A DNA stretch of 64,000 bases from CAVUAT01 sp963739545 (GTDB lineage Bacteria > Actinomycetota > Thermoleophilia > Solirubrobacterales > 70-9): contig CAVUAT010000014.1 of the NCBI GenBank assembly GCA_963739545.1, positions 1,302,001 to 1,366,000 on the forward strand, written 5' to 3'. Positions 1 through 7,399 of the stretch are shown here, piece after piece. A program made the position numbers and the translations under genes. Position 1 is the first letter of the stretch. The number at the start of each line of letters is the position of its first letter. Under the pieces are notes generated by a model. It made no database searches. It worked only from the letters and a program-made list of their open reading frames with translations, and had not been told where the DNA came from.

Positions 1-283
1 GCGCGGCGAGCTCGGCGGCCCCTGGGTGGGAGAGGCCGAGCATCGTCGAGTGGGCGACGCGGTCGAGCTGGTCGCGCACCGCCTGGTCGATCAGCGGGTG
101 GCGGTGGCCGTGGACGTTGCACCAAAGCGACGAGACGCCGTCGAGATAGCGGCGGCCGTCGGAGTCGATCAGCTCGTTGCCCTCGGCCGCTTCGATCATC
201 AGCGGCTCCTCGGCGACCCAGTTCCGTTGCTGCGTGAACGGGTGCCAGAGGAAGTTGTGATCGAGCTGAGCCTCCGTTCGCAT
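1..283 (-). CDS. bioA: Adenosylmethionine-8-amino-7-oxononanoate aminotransferase, N-terminal part
   Basis: PLP-dependent enzyme making 7,8-diaminopelargonate in biotin synthesis. The reverse strand encodes 94 residues before the window edge. They include LWHPFTQ (residues 12-18) and the block from DGVSSLWCN to HGHRHP (48-63), then STMLGLSHPGAAELA, all characteristic of the BioA N-terminus. The start ATG at 283 has no Shine-Dalgarno but TATGTT (297-292) ends 8 nt upstream, suggesting a leaderless transcript. An ATG at 296 is out of frame. It lies about 2.7 kb from bioBFD, separated by a MarR/exporter pair. The C-terminus is outside the window. Confidence 0.9.
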   Translation of the reverse strand, partial: MRTEAQLDHNFLWHPFTQQRNWVAEEPLMIEAAEGNELIDSDGRRYLDGVSSLWCNVHGHRHPLIDQAVRDQLDRVAHSTMLGLSHPGAAELAA

Positions 284-369
284 CCGGCGCGAACATAGAT
301 CGCGGGTCGGCCGGAATTCCCGTCGACACCGACGTCCGTCCAGATGACTGCGTGATCGACCTCACAGAA

Positions 370-402
370 GCTTTCGCTTGCGAAACGCTTTCAAGTTTGC
401 AA
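370..402. promoter_or_regulatory. Candidate MarR operator
   Basis: A perfect inverted repeat TTTCGC-TT-GCGAAA (372-385) is followed by an imperfect one, TTGCGAAAC (378-386) with GTTTGCAA (395-402). GCTTTC also occurs twice as a direct repeat 17 bp apart (370, 387). The cluster sits between bioA and the preferred MarR start, where an autoregulatory MarR protein would bind. Function is inferred. Confidence 0.45.
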
Positions 403-414
403 CCATCGGACGTC

Positions 415-945
415 ATGGAGGCAGCCACAGCCCAGACAGCCGCCACCTCCCCGAAGCCGAACGCCGCCGACCGTGAGCTCGCGCTTCGGCTCGGGTCGCT
501 GATGCTGCACGTGCTCGGGTCCGAGGGCGGCTCGGTGATCCGCGCGATCGACGAGACGGGGCTCAACTTCGTTCAGATGAAGTCGCTGTTCACGCTTGCC
601 GGTGCCGACACCGAGGACCAACCCATCTCGGTCAAGCAGCTCGCCGAGCGCCTCGGCGTCTCGCTCCCCTCGGCCAGTCGCGCCGCCGACGACCTCGTCA
701 AGCGCAAGCTCGCCACCCGGGAGGAGGACCCCGACGACCGCCGCGTCCGGCGGCTCGCGCTCACCGCATCGGGCCGCCGCATCGCCGACACCGTCCTCGC
801 CGCGCGCCTGCGCGGCCTCGAGCGCTTCGCCGCCGGGCTCGACGGCTCCGAGCGCCGCAAGCTCGACGCCGCCCTCGAGGTGCTGCTCGAGCGCGACGAG
901 ATCGCCTCCCTCTACCGCGCCAACGCGAAGAGGGCCGCGCGATGA
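415..945 (+). CDS. MarR family transcriptional regulator
   Basis: Winged-helix repressor of 176 residues. The helix-turn-helix is the ISVKQLAERLGVS / SASRAADDLVKRKL region (about residues 70-97), followed by the wing with DPDDRRVRRLALT. I prefer ATG 415 to GTG 352 because the 352 start would place the palindrome cluster (370-402) inside the gene and add a non-conserved leader. Its stop overlaps the ATG of the downstream exporter by 4 bp (ATGA), so the two are one operon. The likely role is repression of that exporter in response to a small molecule. The ligand is unknown. Confidence 0.85.
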   Translation: MEAATAQTAATSPKPNAADRELALRLGSLMLHVLGSEGGSVIRAIDETGLNFVQMKSLFTLAGADTEDQPISVKQLAERLGVSLPSASRAADDLVKRKLATREEDPDDRRVRRLALTASGRRIADTVLAARLRGLERFAAGLDGSERRKLDAALEVLLERDEIASLYRANAKRAAR

Positions 946-2441
946 CCCGCTACAGCCACCTGATCACCGACGACAACCGCAAGTGGTGGACGCTCGGGGC
1001 GATGTGCTTCGCGCTGTTCATGGTGATGCTCGACAACACCGTGGTCAACGTGGCGCTGCCTTCGATCCAGCGCGACCTCGACGCCGACATCTCCGACCTC
1101 GAATGGGTCGTCAACGGCTACACGCTCACCTTCGCCGTCCTGATCGCGACCGGCGGGCGCCTCGGCGACATCTTCGGGCGCCGCTCGATGTTCCTGGTGG
1201 GCGTCGTCATCTTCGCCCTTACCTCGGCCACGGCCGGGCTCGCCGTGAACTCCGAGATGCTGATCGCCTCTCGCGCCGTCCAAGGCATCGGCGCCGCGCT
1301 GATGATGCCGGCGACGCTCTCCATCGTCACCCATGCCTTCCCCGCCAACGAACGCGGCAAGGCGATCGGGACGTGGGCCGGCGTTTCCGCTTTGGCGCTC
1401 TCGATCGGCCCCGTCGTCGGCGGCTTTTTGACCGAGCACGTCGGCTGGCAGGCGATCTTCTTCATCAACCTCCCGGTCGCCGCCGGTGCGATCGTCGCGA
1501 CGCTCTTCGCCGTGCGCGAGTCCCGCGATGAGACGGTCGAGCGCAGGGTGGACTACCCGGGGATCGTCGCCCTGACCGCCGGCCTCACCGCGATCGTCCT
1601 CGCGCTGATCGAAGGCAACGCCTGGGGCTGGACCTCACCCCAGATCATCGGACTGCTCGCCGGCGGCGCCTTGTCGCTCGTCGCGTTCGCCGCCATCGAG
1701 CTGCGCGTTCGCGCCCCCATGGTCGAGTTCAGCCTGTTCAAGTCGCGCCAGTTCATCGGCTCGACCATGGTCGCTTTCATCATCACCTTCGCGATGATGG
1801 GCTCCTTCTTCTTCATGGCGCTCTACCTGCAGGACATCCTCGGGTACGGGGCCCTCGAGGCCGGGATTCGCTTCCTGCCGACCACCGTGGTCATCGCGGT
1901 CATCGCGCCCCTCGCCGGCCGGCTGTCCGATCGCTTCGGCCCCGTCTGGCCGATGGGCGCTGGACTCGCGATCCTGAGCGTCTCGATGTACCTCTTCTCG
2001 CTGATCGACATCAGCACGACCTACAACGGCCTGATCCTCCCCTTCGTGCTGATGGGCGCAGGCATCGCACTGGTGATGTCGCCGATGTCGACGGCCGCGA
2101 TGAACGCCGTCAGCGTCCAGAAGGCCGGCGTCGCCTCGGGCGTGCTGCAGATGTCGCGCATGGTCGGCGGCACCGTCGGCGTCGCCGCCACGGGAGCGAT
2201 CTTCCAGTCCCAGCTCGGCTCGGGCTTCGACCCCGCCTCGCTGATCCAGGCCCCCGACGCCGCCCAGGCCGCCTTCGTCGACGCCCTCAGCAGCGCGATG
2301 CTGCTCGCCGCAGTGGTCTCGGTGATCGGCTTCGTGGTTGCGGTCTCGATGATCCGCGGCGGCAGCGCAAAGAGCCCGTCCGACGCGGCCCGCCGCGACG
2401 CGGCCGCCCCGACCGCCGCGGCGGCGGCCGACCTCGGCTAG
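942..2441 (+). CDS. MFS transporter, DHA2 (EmrB/QacA-like) family
   Basis: Inner-membrane proton-coupled multidrug exporter of 499 residues, the usual length for 14-helix DHA2 proteins. Visible motifs are LDNTVVNVALP in helix 1, GRLGDIFGRR (motif A) after helix 2, RAVQGIGAALMMPATL in helix 4, and GPVVGGFL with GWQAIFFINLP (motif C) in helix 5. The C-terminus is Ala-rich and hydrophilic. It is translationally coupled to the MarR gene. Substrates cannot be read from sequence. Its 3' end overlaps the convergent SnoaL-like gene by 4 bp. Confidence 0.92.
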   Translation: MTRYSHLITDDNRKWWTLGAMCFALFMVMLDNTVVNVALPSIQRDLDADISDLEWVVNGYTLTFAVLIATGGRLGDIFGRRSMFLVGVVIFALTSATAGLAVNSEMLIASRAVQGIGAALMMPATLSIVTHAFPANERGKAIGTWAGVSALALSIGPVVGGFLTEHVGWQAIFFINLPVAAGAIVATLFAVRESRDETVERRVDYPGIVALTAGLTAIVLALIEGNAWGWTSPQIIGLLAGGALSLVAFAAIELRVRAPMVEFSLFKSRQFIGSTMVAFIITFAMMGSFFFMALYLQDILGYGALEAGIRFLPTTVVIAVIAPLAGRLSDRFGPVWPMGAGLAILSVSMYLFSLIDISTTYNGLILPFVLMGAGIALVMSPMSTAAMNAVSVQKAGVASGVLQMSRMVGGTVGVAATGAIFQSQLGSGFDPASLIQAPDAAQAAFVDALSSAMLLAAVVSVIGFVVAVSMIRGGSAKSPSDAARRDAAAPTAAAAADLG

Positions 2442-2839
2442 GAGCCGGCGAGCCCGGCAGCGCCCAGCGCCGCATCGCGCTCGAAGTGCCAGTGGACGCC
2501 GGTGATGTCCTCGCCTCGGAAGGTGATGACGATGTAGACGCGGGCGTCGACGGGCAGGCCGCTTCCGCTGCCCGTTCCGTACTGCTTGGCGACGGTGAGG
2601 ATGCTGGATTCGCCGACTGGGATGAGCTCCTCGGCCTCAGCGCGGAAGTCATCCCACTGGTCAAGAAGCAGGCGCAGCCGCTCGGCAGACTCGTCGGGTC
2701 CTTTGGAGACGACGACCGTGGGCGGCTCGGCCCAGGTCACCTCGACGTCATCCGCGAGCAGGCCATCGGTCGCGCGGAAGTCGCCCTTCGACCATGCGTC
2801 GAAGATGCCGCGAACCGTGGCGATCCTCTCCTCGGTCAC
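2438..2839 (-). CDS. SnoaL-like (NTF2-fold) protein
   Basis: Small alpha+beta barrel protein of 133 residues. It has the family's opening pattern (IFDAWSKGDFRATDGLLADDVEVTW) and an ending with a beta strand VHWHFERD. Such folds act as polyketide cyclases, limonene-epoxide-hydrolase-like enzymes or ligand binders; the substrate here is unknown. The start is GTG 2839 with CATACT about 7 nt upstream. The 149 bp between it and bioD hold only a short GC hairpin (2874-2888, CCCGCC/GGCGGG), a possible weak terminator. Confidence 0.7.
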   Translation of the reverse strand: MTEERIATVRGIFDAWSKGDFRATDGLLADDVEVTWAEPPTVVVSKGPDESAERLRLLLDQWDDFRAEAEELIPVGESSILTVAKQYGTGSGSGLPVDARVYIVITFRGEDITGVHWHFERDAALGAAGLAGS

Positions 2840-2988
2840 GGATCGCAGTATGCCCGGACCAGAACCGCCACGACCCGCCGGGGGCGGGCCGTTAGGTGCG
2901 GCCGGGGAGCGACCCCGGGCCCAGCTGCCAACTGCCCAGAAAGGATTGCACTCGGTGGGCGAACTTGCCCTGAATCACCCATGGATGG

Positions 2989-3669
2989 TCAGAGCGCCGG
3001 CCAGCTCTCTGGCTTGGTCAGGGCCAACCGCGGCAGCGTCCTCACTGCCACCGAGCCCAGGCGAGCGATCGTCTCGCGGTTGGACTCCTCGATGGCGGTC
3101 GGCTCCTCGGGCCAGGGGTTCAGGACCACGGCGGTCGGGTCGAGGCCCGCGGCGCGGACCGATTCGATCGTGAGCAGGGTGTGGTTGATGGTGCCGAGGC
3201 CGGGGGAGGCGACGATGACGACCGGCAGGGCGAGCTCGCGCGCCAGTTCGCGCACCAGGTAGTCGCCGGCGAGCGGGACGAGGAAGCCGCCGACGCCCTC
3301 GCAGACGAGGAGCTCGGCCCCGTCGGCTGCGGCGCGGGCCGCAGCGCGCAGCCGGTCGGGGTCGATCGGCTCGCCCGCCATCTCGGCCGCGAGGTGGGGG
3401 GAGACGGCGGGGCCGTAGCGGTAGGGCGAGATCTGGTCGTCGGACTGCTCGCTGGCGGCGGCGAGGCGCAGGAGCTCGTGGTCGGGGAGCTCGGCCGCGC
3501 GGTCCCAACCGGCGGACTGGCGGGCGGCCGGGTAGTCGTCGAGGCCGCTGACCGCGGGCTTGAACACGGCGACCCGGCGGCCGGCGGCGGACTGGGCGCG
3601 AGCGAGCGCGGCGGCGGCGACCGTTTTGCCGACCTCGGTGCCGGTGCCCGTGACGAAGACGCCGCGCAT
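2989..3669 (-). CDS. bioD: Dethiobiotin synthetase
   Basis: ATP-dependent carboxylase that closes the ureido ring of dethiobiotin from 7,8-diaminopelargonate. The 226-residue protein begins MRGVFVTGTGTEVGKT, the BioD P-loop, with Lys15 in GxGKT context, and has the Mg-binding CEGVGGFLVPL strand. Length matches the family. It begins 7 nt after the bioF stop codon and is the last gene of the bioB-bioF-bioD operon. Confidence 0.95.
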   Translation of the reverse strand: MRGVFVTGTGTEVGKTVAAAALARAQSAAGRRVAVFKPAVSGLDDYPAARQSAGWDRAAELPDHELLRLAAASEQSDDQISPYRYGPAVSPHLAAEMAGEPIDPDRLRAAARAAADGAELLVCEGVGGFLVPLAGDYLVRELARELALPVVIVASPGLGTINHTLLTIESVRAAGLDPTAVVLNPWPEEPTAIEESNRETIARLGSVAVRTLPRLALTKPESWPAL

Positions 3670-3676
3670 GGGACGG

Positions 3677-4927
3677 CTATGCGGCGCGGCGGAAGTGCTC
3701 GGCGGGAGCGGCCTCGGGCACGCGGGCCGCGGACGGCTCTGCCTGGGGGACCGGGACCGGGGCGGTTCGCACGAGCCCGAGCTCGCGCGCGGCTTCGCCG
3801 ACCACCTGGGCGGCTCGGCGCAGCTCGCCGACCTTGTGCGTCGCCATCGCGGTCATCCGCAGGCGGCTGGTGCCCGAGGGAACTGTGGGCGGGCGGATCG
3901 CCTGCGCGAAGACTCCCTTAGCGAGCGCCCTCTCGCAGAGCGCGAGGGTGTCCTTGGCGCCCCCGATCGTGACGGGGACTATCTGCGTCTCGCTCGGTCC
4001 GACGGGCAGGCCCTGCGCGCGCAGGCCGGCGCGAAGAGCGGCGGCGTTCGCGGCGAGACGCTCGACCCGGGCGGGGTGCTCGACGAGGACCTCGAGCGAC
4101 GCGGCAGCGGCCGCGACCACAGGCGGCGGCAGGGCGGTGGAGAAGATGAAGGGGCGCGAGCTGTTGATCAGGAACTCGGTCAGCTCGACCGAGCCGCAGA
4201 CGTAGGCGCCGTAGCCGCCGAGGGCCTTGCCGAGGGTGCCGATTACGACGTCGACCTCGTCGGTGAGGCCTGCGGCGGCGACCGAGCCCCGCCCGCCGGG
4301 GCCGATGCAGCCGGTGCCGTGGGCTTCGTCAACGACGAGGCGGCAGCGGTGGCGCTTGGCGAGCTCGACGAGCTCGGGCAGCGGCGCGATGTCGCCGTCC
4401 ATCGAGAAGACGCCATCGGTGACGATCATCGAGGCGCGATCGCCCGCGCGGCGAAGGCCCCATTCCAGGTGCTCCATGTCGGAGTGGCGATAAACGAAGG
4501 TGTCCGCCTTCGCGAGGCGGCAGCCGTCGATGATGCTCGCGTGGTTCAGCTCGTCGGAGGCGATCAGCTCGCCTTCGGCCGCGAGCGCGGCGATCGTGCC
4601 GGTGTTCGCGAGGTAGCCGGAGCCGAAGAGCAGGGCGGAGGGACGCTGCTTGAACTCGGCGAGGCGGCGCTCGAGCTCGCCGTGGAGGGTCATCGTCCCC
4701 GAGATCAGGCGGGAGGCGCCCGCGCTCGCACCCCATTCCAGCGCGGCGTCGGCGGCCGCCCGGCGCACCGCGGGGTGGTCGGCGAGCCCGAGGTAGTTGT
4801 TCGAGCAGAGGAGCAGCACGGCCTCGCCGTCGAGCGTCACCTCGGCGCCCTGCGGGCCCTCGATCACCCGGAGGCGCCGGTAGAGGCCACCGGCGCGGAG
4901 CTCCTCCAGCCGCTCCCCGAGGTCCAT
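3677..4927 (-). CDS. bioF: 8-amino-7-oxononanoate synthase
   Basis: PLP enzyme condensing pimeloyl thioester with L-alanine, the first committed ring-forming step of biotin synthesis. In the 416-residue protein the PLP Lys is K234 in GTLGKALGGYG. DEAHGTG (200-206) and the CSNNYLGL block (41-48) are typical. A Pro/Ala-rich tail of roughly 35 residues goes beyond the usual C-terminus. Its ATG (4927) overlaps the bioB TGA in TGATG, implying coupled translation. Confidence 0.95.
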   Translation of the reverse strand: MDLGERLEELRAGGLYRRLRVIEGPQGAEVTLDGEAVLLLCSNNYLGLADHPAVRRAAADAALEWGASAGASRLISGTMTLHGELERRLAEFKQRPSALLFGSGYLANTGTIAALAAEGELIASDELNHASIIDGCRLAKADTFVYRHSDMEHLEWGLRRAGDRASMIVTDGVFSMDGDIAPLPELVELAKRHRCRLVVDEAHGTGCIGPGGRGSVAAAGLTDEVDVVIGTLGKALGGYGAYVCGSVELTEFLINSSRPFIFSTALPPPVVAAAAASLEVLVEHPARVERLAANAAALRAGLRAQGLPVGPSETQIVPVTIGGAKDTLALCERALAKGVFAQAIRPPTVPSGTSRLRMTAMATHKVGELRRAAQVVGEAARELGLVRTAPVPVPQAEPSAARVPEAAPAEHFRRAA

Positions 4928-6147
4928 CAAGCGGCCGGCTCCTCCTCGGTACCGGCCTTCGCCGCGCTGACCGCGCGGCTCGCGCGTCCGGGGCCGGCCG
5001 GTGCAGGCGCGATCGTGCTGGGCTCCTTGGATCGTGGGTACGCGGGAACCCTGCCTTTCGTCTTCACCACCTTCAACTGCGTCGAGGGGTCCCAGAAGTT
5101 GGCGTCGGCTTGGCTGTCGATCAGCTCGTCGATCGGCGTCACCGGGGTCTCTCCCTCCATCCAGCCGGCGCGGTTGTCGGGACGCGGGTTGGAGCCGTTG
5201 TCGGGCTGGCGCGCGACGTTGAGCCCGAGCTCCTCGAACATCTCGCGGTCCTCGGCCGGCTCGACGCCGAGCGTCGTCAGGAAGTTGCCCATCATCACGC
5301 CGTTCAGCCCCGCCTTCACGGCGAGCGGCTGCAGGTCGCCGAGGTTCTCGACCCGGCCTCCGCAGAGGCGGAAGAGGGCGTCGGGAAGGATGAGGCGGAA
5401 GATCGCCACCCACTTGACGACGTCCCAGGGATCCATCATCTCGCGGTCGCCGAACTTGGTCCCCGAGCGCGGGTTGAGCAGGTTGATCGGCACGGACTCG
5501 GGGTCGATCTCGGACAGCTCGAATGCCATCTCGACCCGCTGGTGCGGCGATTCGCCGAGGTTCAGGATGCCGCCGACACAGCTCTCGAGCCCGGCCTCCT
5601 TGACCGCCTCGATCGTGCGGATTCGGCCCTCGTAGCGGACGGTGGTCGAGACCTCGTCGTAGTAGGAGCGCGCGGTCTCGACGTTATGGTGGACGCGCTG
5701 GATCCCCGCCTCCTTGAGCTGCTTTGCGCGGGCGGGCGACATGTGGCCGATGGACGCGCAGCGCTTGAGGTTGGTCTGCTCGGAGACGAGGCGGGCACCC
5801 TCGAGGATCTTCGCGAAGTCGCGCTTGGAGAGCCCCTGGCCCTGGGTGACCATGCAGAAGCGGTGCGCCCCTGCGGCCTCGGCCGCCTTGGCGTGCTCGA
5901 GGATCTGATCGGGCTCCATCATCGCGTGCATCGGGGTGTCGGCCTCGGCGTAGCGCGACTGGGCGCAGAAGCCGCAGTCCTCGGCGCAGCCGCCGGACTT
6001 GGCGTTCACCAGCGAGCACATGTCGGTCGAGTCGCCGAAGCGGTCGGTCCGCACCTCCCACGCGCGCTCGATCAGCGCCCCGATCTCGTCGTGATCGGTC
6101 AGCTCTCCGAGCTGAAGTGCCTCGTCGAACGTGATCAGCGGTGGCAT
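4927..6147 (-). CDS. bioB: Biotin synthase with C-terminal extension
   Basis: Radical SAM enzyme inserting sulfur into dethiobiotin. The SAM-cluster motif CAEDCGFC gives Cys54, Cys58 and Cys61. The auxiliary 2Fe-2S cluster ligands are Cys98, Cys130, Cys190 and Arg260. The core ends near residue 312. A further ~92 residues (segments VTPIDELIDSQADANFWDP and KTKGRVPAYPRS, then an Ala-rich tail) are absent from typical 320-350 residue BioB proteins. Start ATG 6147 is preceded by GGAAGGG at suitable spacing, and TAGATT (6185-6180) is a candidate -10, so this mRNA has a leader. Confidence 0.95.
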   Translation of the reverse strand: MPPLITFDEALQLGELTDHDEIGALIERAWEVRTDRFGDSTDMCSLVNAKSGGCAEDCGFCAQSRYAEADTPMHAMMEPDQILEHAKAAEAAGAHRFCMVTQGQGLSKRDFAKILEGARLVSEQTNLKRCASIGHMSPARAKQLKEAGIQRVHHNVETARSYYDEVSTTVRYEGRIRTIEAVKEAGLESCVGGILNLGESPHQRVEMAFELSEIDPESVPINLLNPRSGTKFGDREMMDPWDVVKWVAIFRLILPDALFRLCGGRVENLGDLQPLAVKAGLNGVMMGNFLTTLGVEPAEDREMFEELGLNVARQPDNGSNPRPDNRAGWMEGETPVTPIDELIDSQADANFWDPSTQLKVVKTKGRVPAYPRSKEPSTIAPAPAGPGRASRAVSAAKAGTEEEPAA

Positions 6148-6224
6148 GGTCAGCCCTTCCCTCGGGATCGGTCGGCCCGAATCTAGGAGCCGAATCGGAC
6201 GCCCCGGGCTAACGTTCGGCGGCG
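6148..6224. promoter_or_regulatory. Divergent bioB / GH3 promoter region
   Basis: This gap carries a minus-strand -10 candidate TAGATT (6185-6180) for bioB and a plus-strand -10 TAACGT (6210-6215), 9 nt before the GH3 start. A direct repeat CCGAATC (6178-6184, 6190-6196) flanks the bioB -10 and could bind a regulator. No BirA-type or BioR-type operator consensus is recognisable. Confidence 0.45.
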
Positions 6225-7328
6225 ATGACCCGCACCGGACCCAGGAGCGCCCTCGCCGTTGCGTGCGCGGGGGCCATCGCCGCGCTCGGCCTCGGATTCG
6301 GCCCCCCGCCGGCGGCAGACCCGGACCCCTACGGCGTCGCCGAGCTCTCAAACCGCCAGCTCGCCGGCAGCCGCATCGTCTGCGGCTTCGACGGCACGCG
6401 CGCGCCGCAGAGCCTGCTCGGAGCCGTCTCCGACGGCGAGATCGGCGGCGTCATCTACTTCGACGACAACGTACGGAGCCGCTCGCAGCTCGCCCAGCTC
6501 TCGGCCGCGATCCAGGCGGCCCCGCGGCCCGCTGAGCTGAGCGCGCCGGTGATCGTCTCGATCGACCAGGAGGGCGGCCAGGTCAAGCGCCTGCCCGGCG
6601 CCCCGAGCGCGAGCGCGGAAGCGATGGGACGGCGCGGCGCGGCGTCCTCGGGGCAGCAGGGCGCCGCCACGGGGGCCTCGCTGAAGGGCGTAGGGGTCAA
6701 CGTCGACCTCGCGCCCGTGCTCGATGTCGCGCGCCCGTCTGGATTCATCGCCGACCAGGACCGCGCCTTCGGCTCGAAGCCCGGGCGTGTCGCCTCGGCT
6801 GGGGTGGCCTTCGCGGAAGGGCTCCAGGGAGCTGGCGTCGCCGCGACCGCCAAGCATTTCCCGGGGCTGGGCTCGACCGCCGCCAACACCGACCTTCGCC
6901 CGGCGACGATCCCGCTCAGCTCCGCCGCTCTTCGCCGAGTCGACGAGGCGCCGTATGAGGCCTTCGCGGCGGCCGGCGGCAAGCTCGTGATGGTGAGCTC
7001 GGCGCGCTACCCGTCGCTGCGCGACCCGAAGCTCCCGGCCTCGCAGTCGAAGCCGGTCGTCAAGGGCGAGTTGCGCGCCAGGATTGGCTTCGAGGGCGTG
7101 ACGATCACCGACTCCCTCGAGACCCCCGCGGCGACCAAGGGCGCCTCGGCGGCCAAGGTCGCGCTGCGCGCCGCGGGCGCCGGAATGGACCTCCTGCTCT
7201 ACGTGCACTGCGACGCGGGGGTGCGCGCAGCGCGCGCCCTTCGCAACGGCCTGGCCTCGGGAAAGCTGAAGCGCGCCGCCTTCGAGGACTCGGTCGAGCG
7301 CGTCCTTGAACTCCGCGCTGGCCTATAG
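6225..7328 (+). CDS. Exported glycoside hydrolase family 3-like protein (NagZ-like)
   Basis: Predicted exported protein of 367 residues: N-terminal Ala-rich hydrophobic signal (about 1-30), then one GH3 beta-barrel. SIDQEGG (112-118) and KHFPGLG (210-216) are family motifs. Asp296 in ITDSLE matches the catalytic nucleophile. The loop that carries the Asp-His acid/base dyad in NagZ enzymes reads NTD (221-223) here, so hydrolysis of N-acetylglucosaminides is uncertain. Leaderless start: TAACGT ends 9 nt before the ATG. It is divergent from bioB. Confidence 0.8.
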   Translation: MTRTGPRSALAVACAGAIAALGLGFGPPPAADPDPYGVAELSNRQLAGSRIVCGFDGTRAPQSLLGAVSDGEIGGVIYFDDNVRSRSQLAQLSAAIQAAPRPAELSAPVIVSIDQEGGQVKRLPGAPSASAEAMGRRGAASSGQQGAATGASLKGVGVNVDLAPVLDVARPSGFIADQDRAFGSKPGRVASAGVAFAEGLQGAGVAATAKHFPGLGSTAANTDLRPATIPLSSAALRRVDEAPYEAFAAAGGKLVMVSSARYPSLRDPKLPASQSKPVVKGELRARIGFEGVTITDSLETPAATKGASAAKVALRAAGAGMDLLLYVHCDAGVRAARALRNGLASGKLKRAAFEDSVERVLELRAGL

Positions 7329-7399
7329 GCCAATCGGGGATCGTGTGACCGGTCCGTGAACTCGCCCGTACGTGCTTTTTGGGTACTGTGCCCCCGTTT

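Noticed and set aside
352..414. GTG 352 as start of the MarR gene
   Set aside because: It would put the palindromic operator cluster inside the coding sequence and add 21 residues with no MarR similarity.
3560..5635. 691-codon plus-strand frame across bioD, bioF and bioB
   Set aside because: Antisense to three genes with full catalytic motifs; composition is typical of a reversed high-GC frame.
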